64,000 nt of DNA from Torymus aiolomorphi (Eukaryota; Arthropoda; Insecta; Hymenoptera; Torymidae), in the NCBI GenBank assembly GCA_036365515.1, contig CM070876.1:134061394-134125393 (forward strand), given 5' to 3'. Of this stretch, positions 13,575 to 24,899 are shown one piece after another (positions within the stretch are counted from its first letter, which is position 1; the number at the start of each line of letters is the position of its first letter). The position numbers were made by a program, and so were the translations under genes. The notes beneath the pieces are model-generated. The model was not told the DNA's origin, did no database searches, and was given only the letters and a program-made list of their open reading frames with translations.

Positions 13575-14263
13575 ATCTCACCGGACGCGAGCTGTTTACC
13601 TCTATATGATAAGTGATCAGAGAGGTGTGTCCGAGCGTCACATCGGGCAGCGGCACGATGCTCTCTACTAGGCGCATTATACGCTCTCTCTCTAAATCGC
13701 TGGTGTACGAAATCCGCGCACTCCATGTTGATAGGTACGCTGTCAGCCTCTCGACCAGCGAATTCTCTAAATTCTCCCCCGCTCATGCGCCAAATTCGTT
13801 CAGCGAATTTAATTTCCAAGTTCCACAATCTACAAAAATCAATCCCCAAAATAATTTGGTGATCGACCCCCTCAATCGCGCGCACCTCTAAAGGTTTAGC
13901 TTGTCCATCTATCTCGAGCATCAAAATTAATTTTCTTAACGCGCGTAACGCTCCGCCGTTTACGCCGCGCACGATCGTCGATGAAGGTACTATCCGCTCT
14001 TTACACAACCGCGCTATCTCCGCGCCTACCAACGACACCATCGCCCCCAAATCCAGCAACGCTTTAAACTTTCGCCCTCTCAAATTTACGGTTATCAGAT
14101 TGCGGTTTTCTATAGCCATTTCCGCAATCTGCTCGCTACTCTGTCCGGTGCTCAGCTGGATTCCCAGTGGCACACGCACAGACTCTCTATTCAGGGTCTT
14201 CTGCCCCTCTCGCAATGCTGCGTGTTCCGCGTTGTCCGCAGGGCACGCAGCCTCACTATTCAC
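13535..14263 (-). pseudogene. Gypsy aspartic protease region
   Basis: Contains FKALLDLGAMVSLVG and IILGIDFCRLWNL, the flap-side and C-terminal blocks of retropepsins. The active-site triplet reads Asp-Leu-Gly instead of the usual Asp-Ser/Thr-Gly, which fits decay. Upstream (about 14,100-14,263) is linker sequence. It would have cleaved the Gag-Pol polyprotein. Confidence 0.8.
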
Positions 14264-14301
14264 TGCGCTTCTGAGCGCCGCGAGTTTCGCTCGCCCCTGT
14301 A

Positions 14302-16640
14302 CTAGCCAGTCCTCCGTGGGTGAGGCTGCTTCGTAACGTCATGACACGTGCTCGGCACTGCGATGGGCGCGATTGGTTCGGAATTCAAACTTAGTTGAAT
14401 TTCACGAAGCAACTCACGCCTCTCGCGCCGATCATAACTGCCACATGCTAACTGTTGAGACTGCGCTACCGCTGCCCCCTCTCCTAAGCATCCTAACGTT
14501 CCCACCTCTGTATTCGCGAGTAACACGCTACGAGATACTCCCTGGCTATTACTTGGTGCGCCTATCGGCTGTCCCGTGCCTACCGCGCCTGGTCCCTGCG
14601 TGCACGCATTCGCATAATGCCCGGGTTGACCGCACGCGTAACACACTGGCAGTGAGCATTCGCTTTGTTTGTGCCCTACATTTTTACACAAGAAGCAACG
14701 CCCTTTAAATCCCGCGCCCTCGCGTTTTCCCGTATTTCTTGGTGCGTTCACCGTTCCCCTGGGAGGCACAGTATGTGCAGCCGGCCGTACACTACTATCA
14801 GGGCGGCCAAGGTCCGCCCCTGTGTGCAACGGCTGCTGCACCTCACTATTGGCCGCATTTACGGGTACAAACGCGTCCACTCTCACATCCACCGCCGTAT
14901 TTCCACTGCCGTATTTCGACCGCCGCCTAATGTCGCGCTTCGATTCTCTGCTTTGCGTTTCTTACGGCTTGATTTCGATGAGTGACGATCCGCGTCCTCT
15001 ACCCCGTCTGCGCCCGTCGTTGCTGGGCTTATTACACTTTCCTCCCGGCGGAAAGCCGTGCCGGTATACGCGACGTCCCTCTCGGTGGTGGAGGTGCGTA
15101 TCTGTTATCTAACTCGCGTCTCCGCTCGTATTCTACTCCAAATTTCCCTAAATCCTCGAAATTTCTTACCGATTTTCCCTCCAGAAAATGCCTAAACTTC
15201 GGATGTACATTTATTTCTTAATACGATCCGCAACTGCTTAGTTGAGGACGGAGGCCGTTCAAAACGTGCGATGATACATCGAACATCCGCCAAATAATTC
15301 GCGACCTTTTCCTCCGGAGCTTGCGTTCGATTCCTTAATTCATCATAAAGGTCTTCCCGATCTAACTTCCGAACGAAACGCTCCCGGAAATGCCGTTCGA
15401 ACTCGCCTAACGACCTCGCGTCACGACCGACGGATCGAAACCATTGCAGCGCCTGCTCCGTCAAAGCGCAAGGGACCGCTTCTAAAATGTCCACGTCATG
15501 CAACCGATAATACCGCTGCATTTCACGAATTCGCTGCAAAAATTCCTCGGCGCGATCCGAAGACGACCCCGCGAAAGAATGTGCCAATCCTTGAATGCTT
15601 TTACCGCATTTCCCGACCGAAATGCGTCTAATCAGCGCGCTCCGCGGGCACTTCGTCCGCCTGTGCCTGAAAAAGCGGCGCTCGGAACGGTAGCTGCAAT
15701 TTCTCGCTCGTCCTCACTATCTGAACTCGAGGATTCAGACTCACTAAAGTCCTGTGACCACATCACGGACAACTCTTTATCCGACCCTCGATCGCGCCGA
15801 ACAGGCCGCGAGAGGGTCGGCTCGCTATGCGTCTCATTCGACAGGCGCGTCGGATCTCCCCGACTCACCCGGAACAGAGCACGCCTCACGACCTCCTCCC
15901 AATTAATTAATACGGACCCATTGTCCACGGTCGGCGTACTCGCGCTCGTCATCCGCGCGCCCCAGGGCTGGTCCACAGCCACGTTGTCAACTGGCCTCAT
16001 CGTATCCGCACGATCCCTCCATCGTCTCACGAACCGCTTCCTCACGCCTACAATTTCCGACGCGCAAGCGCTTCTCTTCTATGAGGTGATTCCCACTGCG
16101 CGACAGCTCTTCCCTAAGCTTGCGTCGAAAAAACAACCGCGGCAACGCTGTCAATGCATTCCACATGCGCGACGACGGTGGCGTCGGTGGATGAGGCTAT
16201 ATCACCTCCGCCAGTGCCTCCGAAATCCCCTGTTCCGGTGCACTCGGCGGTGGTGCTCGCAAATTCACCCCCATTCCAGTGTGCTCTGGCATGCGAGAGT
16301 TGCCCCCGGAACCCGCCGATGCTCTCTCACCCGGCCCCTGAGGCGCAATCTCCTCGCTAGAGGACTGCATAAGTAACTCGGCCGTAGTTACTGGCAGTCC
16401 ATCCCTTCGAAAATCGTCGTCATACACCGGTACTTCTAGACCCGGGTACACCTTCATTACGTCGAACCTCAATCTCCGTTCGCGCAATTCCTTGAGCGTA
16501 CCCTCGGTGCTGAGCCCGTCCTGGTCGAGCAACACCATCAATACGCGCGGCGTTAATTTAACCACGATCTCTTCCAGTACTGACACACCCGCATCGCGAC
16601 GGAGTCGGCGCATTTTTCGCGTGTGTAACGAGGCTGACAT
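14302..16640 (-). pseudogene. gag: Gypsy gag, broken into four segments
   Basis: Segments at 16,640-16,197, 16,045-15,632, 15,587-15,192 and 14,892-14,302 lie in different frames. The third holds the retrotransposon capsid signature (DRAEEFLQRIREMQRYY, ALQWFRSVG, FERHFRERFVRK, TQAPEEKVANYL). The fourth carries two CCHC knuckles (CFLCKNVGHKQSEC, CYACGQPGHYANAC), the nucleocapsid part. The second is acidic and Ser-rich. It formed the particle that carries element RNA. Confidence 0.85.
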
Positions 16641-17891
16641 CCCGCATGACTTCCCCCAGAATTTAAATTACAAAAATTAACTCCGAACTCCGAATCCAGG
16701 TTATTTCAATAATTTACCCGGCTTCCTGCTCTCCACGCAGATCGCCTTGAGGAAATAAAAATCGAGCTTACAAGGGATTCAGGGCCCCCTCCCCGGAATT
16801 GCAGACTCTATGTTCGCGTGCGTACGCAACGCACAGCAAACCTCTCAATCGGCACGCTTGCGCGCTGCCGCTCTCTAGACTCGCGCGTGCATTAAACGCA
16901 TGGCGCGAGCCACATAAATACTAGCTTTACCTAGCACGACAAACATGGTATAATAAATTAATTAAAAATCAATAAATAAATTCATTAGAGTCAATAAATA
17001 AATTAATTAACGTTCAATAAATCTCATCAATTACACACAATACTCACATCACACTTAAAACTGCACGTCACTCCCCTCTACTAAGTAGCGCTGCCGCCCA
17101 CTCACTAGAGTCACACTATGCCCGTGTGTGCACCGGCACACCGCGGACCTCTCTATCGGTACGCTTCCGCGCCACTGCTCTCTATGCTCGCGCGTGTAAT
17201 TAAACGCATGGCGCGAGCCTCACAACGCTAACTTTAATTAGCACAATCACACAATTCCATTCACCATCTCTTAAAATGCCATAAATTAAAAATCAATTTC
17301 ACCCACACACCGAGAAATTCAATACTTAAGATCCGAAGTCTAGTTATTTAAAATGACGTCACACACATTTACTCGCACGCAGCACTCTCACTCTCATACC
17401 GAACTCAGCCTACACGCCGAACAGACTCGCAGCAATTTCTCTCTCCCCTCGACTCGGAAAATAATATTCAAAAATATTTAACACTGTGTGTAATATTTTT
17501 ACATCGAGTTCGAGCTACAGCTATGCTCCGAGTCGTTCGCCTGCCCGACTCAATAACACGACGATAATCCGTCGCCGTAAACACTCGCCGGTAGCTGAGT
17601 GTGCCCGCGCAACAATAACAAGGTGGCCGAATTTTCGGCCGACCTTCTCAATATGCGAACAAGAGTCTCGGCTCCCTTCGCCTCGCTATTCGCGGCGTCC
17701 TTGAAAATTTCCCACAATTACACAATCGCGGCCGAACTTCTCAACTACAAATTTTCAAATTTGGACGAGTCCAAATTAAAAAATCCGCCATTTTACGCAC
17801 GAATTTCAGCGCGATTAACGGACACCGCGAAATTTCCACGCAAATTGCCGTTCCTGTCTCCCTTTTTTCACCACCTTCAGCACAGCCGAAA

Positions 17892-17910
17892 TCCTGGCAG
17901 GATCGCCATT
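17892..17910 (-). promoter_or_regulatory. Putative primer-binding site (tRNA-Arg-like)
   Basis: Directly after the 5' LTR, separated by 2 bp, the minus strand reads TGGCGATCCTGCCAGGAT, complementary to a tRNA 3' end ...CAGGATCGCCA. The G discriminator and acceptor sequence are reminiscent of tRNA-Arg, but the isoacceptor is inferred from memory. Confidence 0.6.
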
Positions 17911-18824
17911 TGTAACGTTGTACCTTACCTTTCCCAGCAACGCACAACTTATTTATACTGCAGGATCCGGAGGCTGATGCTCCGACGGCTGCGGAGTCGG
18001 TGGGAGGCCGACTCCTGTGCTGAGAGGAATCGTGGAAAAAGGGCGCACGATAGCAAGAAACACTCACAACGAATACAATCAATTGGCTCTATTTATTAAT
18101 CACGTAAAATAAAATTTACACCCGACAGAAACGGCAACGCTAAATACTGCGCACACCGGTGCGCGGCCTCTCTATCGGAGTCCTCGTGGACTCCCCTCTC
18201 TATGGTGCAGGATGATCACCGTGCGCTGCCGATTTCGACGGCGATACAAACCCTCTCCCTCTCAATACACGCGCGCGCGGGCCACTATTAGGCCAAGAGG
18301 CACTTTTACTCGCCTACCTCGAAGAGAGATGCTGCCCACGATTCGCCGCTGCCGATGCCTCGAGCACGCTGCCAACGCTGCTCCCTCGTGCCGTCCCTAA
18401 CTGGCTGCGGCGGCGTAACCTCGCCGGTTGTGATGGTGTGGTGCGACGAACTGGTGGTCACTTCCTTCTATCTCTCTCTCTCTCTCTCACTCTCTCTCGG
18501 TGTGCACGTAAGAAAAGCGTTCGCGCTTGCGGGCTATCTAGCCGAGACTAATTGCTCGCGACAATTAGATGCGCTCTCTCGCGCTCTCCAGCGTCGCTCC
18601 CCTCTCCGCTGGTACCTCTGCCTGCGTGTGTGTCCATGTGTGTGCGTACTTCGCACCTCTAGGACCGCGCTCTCCTTCCCGCTGCGTTGCCGAATCCTCG
18701 AAACAGGAAAAAGCCGTGTAAATATGTAGCAGCGACGCTGTGTACATACACGGGCTTGGACAACACGGGCGCCGAGGAATGCGGCGCGACGACGGCACCG
18801 CTGCTAAGCGTGCGCCTCGTCACA
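17911..18824 (-). repeat. LTR, 5' copy in element orientation
   Basis: Begins TGTAACGTTGTACC and ends CGTGCGCCTCGTCACA on the plus strand. It is 914 bp and matches the LTR at 9,245-10,331 with substitutions and small indels, which implies the insertion is not very recent. Confidence 0.9.
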
Positions 18825-18828
18825 TCAT

Positions 18829-19480
18829 TTAATCTCATTACTACTTATAGCCGAGTGTTTGAGTGTGTTTTTTTCCGTTATTATTATGTATAACTGCTAC
18901 AACAGATTGATTGATTGGTATAAACTGCCTTTTCCAATTATTTTGCTGATTTCATTACTGGTTTCAAGAGAATTTCCATATGTATTGTCCTTGAAAAATA
19001 CAATGTTCTACTTGGAAGCTGTAAAAAAACACAAAGTATCAATTCATTTAATATAAAATCAAGCAGTTGAAATAGAGCAACATAACAACTTATCTGACAT
19101 CAGCTGATTTCAACTCCAATATATGTAACTTGATATCAAAATATAAAAATAAGAAATCTGAAACATATAAACTTAACACAAAAAAATTTGTACATATACT
19201 ACCAAATATAAATATAAAATAATAATCATTATAACTTACCCAACATATGATAATTTTACAAAACCACATTGTTCTCTGCAGGCATAGTGCACTTGAACTA
19301 AAGAGCTAGTCTAATAACACTATGTGTGTAAAAAAATAAGCATTAATACTGTACACAAATGCAAGATTTTCTTTTTAATTTAAAGGCTTTGTTTGTATTA
19401 GTAAACGTATTTTTTTTTCTTCTTTTTTTTCTATGTAGTTTTCTTTACAATGTCTGATACAGGAACATATTCAAGGAACA
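18829..19480. other. AT-rich intergenic DNA
   Basis: I see no recognisable coding or repeat structure; the 65-aa frame at 18,859-19,056 has no motif. Confidence 0.45.
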
Positions 19481-19559
19481 GGACCAAGATGTATCTGCTT
19501 TCAATATTACCTCTGGACTCTCCTTATTATCTAAATAAAATTTACCCTGCTGGAAAGAA

Positions 19560-20115
19560 TTTGATGTGCCAAATCATGCCAGACCATGGCAAACTATGTC
19601 TAATAGTGCCCAACTTTGCCAAACGATGCTACACTGTGCTACATGTATGCCAATTCAAACATTTGGCAACAATTTAGCAGGGTTCGGAACAGTTTGGCAT
19701 AGTGTTGCGTAGTTTGGCACGATTAGGCGCAGTATGATACAATACCAAAATTTAAAAGAAAATGGCATGAATCAGCACAGTTTGGCATGGACTAGCACTG
19801 TCTGCGATAGATTGGCAGTCTGGCATGGATCGGCACAGTTTAACATAGTATGACATTGTATGGCACATTTTGGCATAGTATGGCACGATTTTAGATTACC
19901 GATTCATATCGGGTTGTGCCAGTTTTCTAAAACGATAACGAATTTTTTTCTCAAGACTTGAGATTATGTCTAACTATGCCACACTCCGATGCACTGTGAC
20001 ACACTATGCCAAGCTATGCCATACCATGCCATACTATGTTAAACTGTGTTGATCCATTCTAAACTGTGCCACACCATGCCATACTATGTTAATCTTTATT
20101 GATTCATGACAGTCC
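19560..20115. repeat. Imperfect array of TGGCACAGTT-like units, in both orientations
   Basis: Dozens of ~10-11-bp variants such as TTTGGCATAG and TATGGCACAGT occur on the plus strand at 19,660-19,900. Their complements (TGCCAAACTATG-like) occur at 19,565-19,650 and 19,970-20,110. The two orientations could fold back on each other. The 75-aa frame across it is an artefact. Confidence 0.7.
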
Positions 20116-20685
20116 GGGCCTTTTTAAGGAGCGCGGGAGCACTCCGAAATAAGTATAGACGAGGCCTGAGAATGTCAGCCGCGTACTTATACCTTTAAAT
20201 GGATGCTCGAAAAATTAAAGCTTTTATATTTTCCTTCTATTCAAATTTTTAGCTTATTCTTAAAAGCAATTTCAAATAACTTGTTTTTATTTATATGAAT
20301 CCAAAAGTTTCTCTTCAAAAAATTCTTTTGCTCAAAAATTATTTAATGCAGAATTTTTTCATGTGCACTTTCCGATTCTAAATTTTTCTCTAATACTTTC
20401 AGATTTTATCACTTCGAAATATTGTTTAAGACTATTCGAATAAATAGTGAATAAATAAATAACAATTATTTTTCCAAAGAAAAAAACAAATGTTCATAAC
20501 TTTGGTTTTTCGAAGAGTGAGGGTCTAATATTGCTGCTTTCTTTCTGTTTCTACAATCAAAAAGATATCCCAAAGTTTGAGTATGAAAAACAATAGGAAG
20601 AGGGGACGTACCGCAATATTGGCAGTATAGCTGTACCCGCGTTTTGTATATCGTCTCGCTTAAATTTGAGACTGGTTATCCGAAA
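20116..20685. other. AT-rich intergenic DNA
   Basis: No gene or clear repeat boundary seen. Confidence 0.4.
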
Positions 20686-20699
20686 CGTATGTTTATGCG

Positions 20700-21025
20700 G
20701 GTTAAACAGGGTGGATTATTTTAATCGATCCTCTCAAATATCTTCAAAAGTAAGCGCTTAACAGAAAAATTGTTTAAACATATGTTATTTAAGACATTGG
20801 AGTCACCTTTCAGCATTATTCGGAACCCATACTTTTGTCACCGAATTCTGAAACAGCGCTGCCTTCAAATAGCCTTGAATATCGACCTTATGGTCAAAAT
20901 CAATAATGCAGAAAGATGTCCCCCATTATCTTCAACAACTTATGTTTAAAAATTTTTTTTTGTATAGCGCTTACTTTTGGAGATATTTGAATGGACCGAT
21001 TAAAATACCACCATGTATAACAGTC
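20700..21025. mobile_element. Palindromic MITE-like element
   Basis: The left arm (ACAGGGTGGATTATTTTAAT, then TCAAATATCTTCAAAAGTAAGCGCT) is mirrored by the right arm at ~20,960-21,025. Arms are about 100 bp around a ~120-bp centre. No ORF is present. Confidence 0.6.
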
Positions 21026-21619
21026 TCTTTCTACTAGCTATTTTCCTTAGCAACACGGCACACTTAGTCACCCGTACCAGAAGACTAAGTATTTTAAAAT
21101 AATTGCGCGTAACTCTACCTGTATTTGGGGCCCTGATTTTCTCAAGTGGAGGACCCGCTCACAAATGTTTTTAAATTACTCGCATTCCGTGTTCAAACCA
21201 AGCACTTCAAACATAATACTTTCACACGTTTAAAAATGATACTTTCTGATACTAGTGCAAGCGAAGCAAGGGTGACTATTACACGAGTCGAGGATCATCT
21301 AGCACGCGTATCGAACAATATATTTGATAACGACGGGCGGGAAATTTAAGTTTGCATGCTTGCACACGAAGTGTATATAGTATATTACGTAACTACGGAG
21401 ATAAAGGTGGCCTTCTATATCCCCATGTCCCCTATACTATTTTCACCATATCCAGGCTGAAAGTACCATATGTTGTAAGCTACATTAAGACTTGGACCCA
21501 CCGCGACCTTCCGTGTCCCTCATCATCGCTCCGCAGAGAACCCAACTCAAACCAACGTAAAAATCACCGGTTTTTTACGTATTTTAGGCTCTGAGTTGTT
21601 CCTCTGTATGTCCCTTCGC
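21026..21619. other. Intergenic DNA
   Basis: No supported gene. Two short frames (21,146-21,594) carry no motif. Confidence 0.4.
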
Positions 21620-21804
21620 ATCGCACCGAGTCACTATATAGAGACATAGAGACAGAGATGTAGAGACAGGCGCGTAAAGACAGAGACATAGAGACAGAGG
21701 TATAAAGACGGAGACATAGCGACTGAGACATGTAGACAGAAGCGGAGGGACTGAGACCTAGAGATAGTGACTTAGGCCGAGAGATTAGAGACAGAGACGT
21801 AGGA

Positions 21805-21866
21805 ACCCTATAAAAAATCAGCTGATAAATCGGCTGATTTATCAGCTGATTCTTTTTTTATAGGGA
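21805..21866. repeat. Near-perfect hairpin
   Basis: CCCTATAAAAAATCAGCTGATAAATC is followed, after GGCT, by its reverse complement with one extra T or so. It interrupts the minisatellite. It could be a tiny foldback insertion or a cruciform-prone site. Confidence 0.75.
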
Positions 21867-22209
21867 TGAGTGATAAGAGATAGAGAAGTAGTGACAGAGA
21901 CGTGGAGACAAAGATGTAGAGACAAAGACATAGAGACCGAGATGTAGAGATAGAGATTAGGAAACAGAGATGTAGACACAAGCACGTAGCGGTAGACACG
22001 TAGAGACAGGCGTAGAGACAGACGTACTGACCCGTACGTAATGAAAGACCCGTAGAGACAGGGAGATGGAAACAGAGATAAGGAAAGAGGAATATATAGC
22101 CAGGGACGTAGTGATAGAGACGTAGAGACAGAAACTTAGAATCGTAAACGTAGAGAGATAGGCGTAGAGACAGAGACGTAGAGAACGTAGTGGAGAGACC
22201 GACATGAAG

Positions 22210-22400
22210 AGACATCGGGCTATGACAGCTCGAAGGGCATACTGCACAGAACACAAGATTAGCATTCGTTAGTATTTCTATAGATATGAAGTACATCGTA
22301 TTGTGTGTTGTTTTTTGACCTATGTAGATATACTAACCAATGCGAATCTTGTGTGCTGTGCACTGTGCCGCTTTAGCTGTTATGGCCCATAGACTTAGAG
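22210..22400. mobile_element. Palindromic insert in the minisatellite, copy 1
   Basis: The left arm (GGGCATACTGCACAGAACAC, AAGATTAGCATTCGTTAGTAT) is complementary to the right arm (ATACTAACCAATGCGAATCTT, GTGTGCTGTGCACTGTGCC). It resembles a MITE of about 190 bp. Confidence 0.65.
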
Positions 22401-23894
22401 AAGAGGACGTAGATACTTAGAGGTGGAGACAGAAGCGAATAGACAGAGACGTAGAGACAAAGAACTAGCGAGAGATATTAGAGACAGTGACGTAGGGAGA
22501 GTGATAAGAGACAGAGATGTAGGGACGGAGAAGTAGCGTCGGAGCCGCGGAGAAGAGTTGAAGAGACAGAGACATAAAGACAGGGACGTAGAGACAGAGA
22601 CGAGGAAAGAAAAATTAGAGTCACGAATGTAAAGACAGAAACGTAGAGACAGAGACATTAAGACAGACACGTAGAGACAAAGATATAGAGGCGCAGGCGG
22701 AGAGACCGCGACGTAGAGACAGAAACGTAGAGGCAGATACATAGGACGAGATATAACAGACAGATACATAGACACAGAGCAGTAGCGACAGAAACGTGGG
22801 GACAGAGACGTAGTGACAGTGACCGAGAGCCTCAGACTTCGAGGCACAGTCGTCGAGACAAAAAAGTAGAGACAGAGACGTAGAGACAAAGACGTAATGA
22901 TAGAGATGTTGAGACAGAAAATTTAAAACATCAACGTAGAGATATTGACGTAGAGACAGAGACGTAGAGATAAAGGCGGAGAGACCGAGATGAAGAGATA
23001 TAGGCGAAGAGAGGGAGACGTAGAGACTTAGACGTAGAGACAGAGACGTAAAGACAGAGGGAAAGAAACCAAGACGTAGAGTCATAGGCGTAGAGAAGAA
23101 GACGTAGGAACTGATACGTAGAGACAGAGGCGGAAAGATAGAGACGTAGGGAAAGAGATAAGAGACAGAGATGTAGAGACAGAGAAGTAGCGACGGAGAC
23201 CGGAAGACAGAGATGTATAGACAAAGACATAGAGACGGGGACGTGGTGACAGAGGCGAAGAGACAGAGGCGAAGAGACAGAGATGTAAAGACAGAGATGA
23301 GGAGATAAGGACGTGAATACAGAGATGTAGAAATAGAGACGAAGAGACAGACAGGTAGTGATAGAGTCGTAGAAGTAGAGACGTACAGGTATGTAGTAAT
23401 AGGGACGAAGAGACAGAGACGTGGGGACAGAGTCGGTGACGTACAGACATAGACGGAGACGTAGAAACAGGGACGTACAGACAGAGACTTAGGAATAGAG
23501 ACGAAGAGAAAGAGATGTAATAACAGAGGCCGAGAAACCGAGACGTAGAGACACAGACGTAGGGAAAAAGATAAGAGACAGAGACATAGGGACCGAGAAA
23601 TAGCGACAGAGACCTAAAGACAGAGATGTACAGACAAAGACATAAAGCTCGAGCTGTAAAGATAGAGATTAGGAGAAAGGGACGTGGATACAGTGATGTA
23701 GACACAAACACGTAGCGGTAGACACGTAGAGACAGGCGTACAGTTAGAGGTACTGTCCCGTACGTAATAAAAGACACGTAGAGACAGAGAAATGGAAATA
23801 GAGATGAGATAAGAGGAACATATAGTCGGTGACGTAGAGAGATAGACGTAGAGACGGAGACGTAGAGACCGAGGCTGAGAAACCGACATGAAGA

Positions 23895-24085
23895 GACATA
23901 GGGCTATGACAGCTCGAAGGGCATAGTGCACAGAACACAAGATTAGTGTTGGTTAGTATCTCAATAGATATGGAGCACATCATCTTGTATGTGGTTTTTT
24001 GACCTATATAGATATACTAACCAATGCGAATCTTGTGTGCTGTGCACTTTGCCGCTTTAGCTGTCATGGCCCATAGGCTTAGAGA
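23895..24085. mobile_element. Palindromic insert in the minisatellite, copy 2
   Basis: Almost the same sequence as the insert at 22,210-22,400, with matching minisatellite flanks on both sides. This indicates segmental duplication, not an independent insertion. Confidence 0.65.
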
Positions 24086-24899
24086 AGGAGACGTAGATAC
24101 TTAGTCGTAGAGACAGAGGCGAAGAGATAGAGACACAGAGACGATGAACTAGCGAGAGATACTAGAGACAGTGACGTAGGGAGAGTGATAAGAGACAGAG
24201 ATGTAGGGACAGAGAAGTAGCGTCAAAGACGTGGAAAAGAGATGAAGAGACAAAGTCATAGAGACAGAAACGTAGAGACAGAGACATTAAGACAGACACG
24301 TAGAGACAAAGGTATAGAGGCGCAGGCGGAGAGACCGCGACGTAGAGACAGAGACGTAGAGGCAGATACGTAGGGAGAGAGATAAGAAACAGATACATAG
24401 ACATAGAGCAGTAGCGACAAAGACGTTGAGATAGAGATGTAGAGGCAAAATAATAGAGACAGAGACGTAGAGACAGAAACGTAGAGACAGGGATATAAAG
24501 ACAGAAGTAGAGACGGAGACGTAGAGACAGGCGCGTGTAGACAAAGTCGTAGATACAGGTGCATATTGACAAAGGCGTGGAAACAGACATGTAGAGACGG
24601 AGACGTATAGTCATTTATGTTGAGAGAGACGGAGTGACTGAGACGTAGAGGCAAAGACATAAAGACCGAAAAACTATTTTCACAATACCGTAGCCAAAAG
24701 GGCAGGGGTATGTTGGAAAATAGTCTACGTACCACTGGAGGAATATTGGTATGTTTTTCCTCTGAAGATGTGTAATTCACTATTCCTTAGCTATTATCGT
24801 CTACTTATTAAAGTACATGCTCAATTAAAAAACCGCTGCCAATTCATTGGCACGTAGCTTCTTCAAACATAATTTACTGATTCCTTTAATTAATTTTTA

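Larger units (their letters stand above)
21620..24680. repeat. Degenerate ~12-14-bp minisatellite (GAGACAGAGACGTA-type)
   Basis: About 3 kb of variants of GAGACAGAGACGTA fill this stretch. All long minus-strand frames here (Ser/Leu/Tyr/Val-rich) are translations of the repeat. Two near-identical ~190-bp palindromic inserts at ~22,210-22,400 and ~23,895-24,085 are about 1.69 kb apart, implying that a large block of the array plus its insert was duplicated. Confidence 0.9.

Noticed and set aside
21620..24680. Possible CRISPR-like array
   Set aside because: No unique spacers between fixed repeats; units are degenerate 12-14-mers and the DNA is eukaryotic.
21808..24780. Several overlapping Ser/Leu/Tyr/Val-rich minus-strand ORFs of 80-230 residues
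   Set aside because: They are translations of the GAGACAGAGACGTA minisatellite in several frames and have no non-repeat domain.
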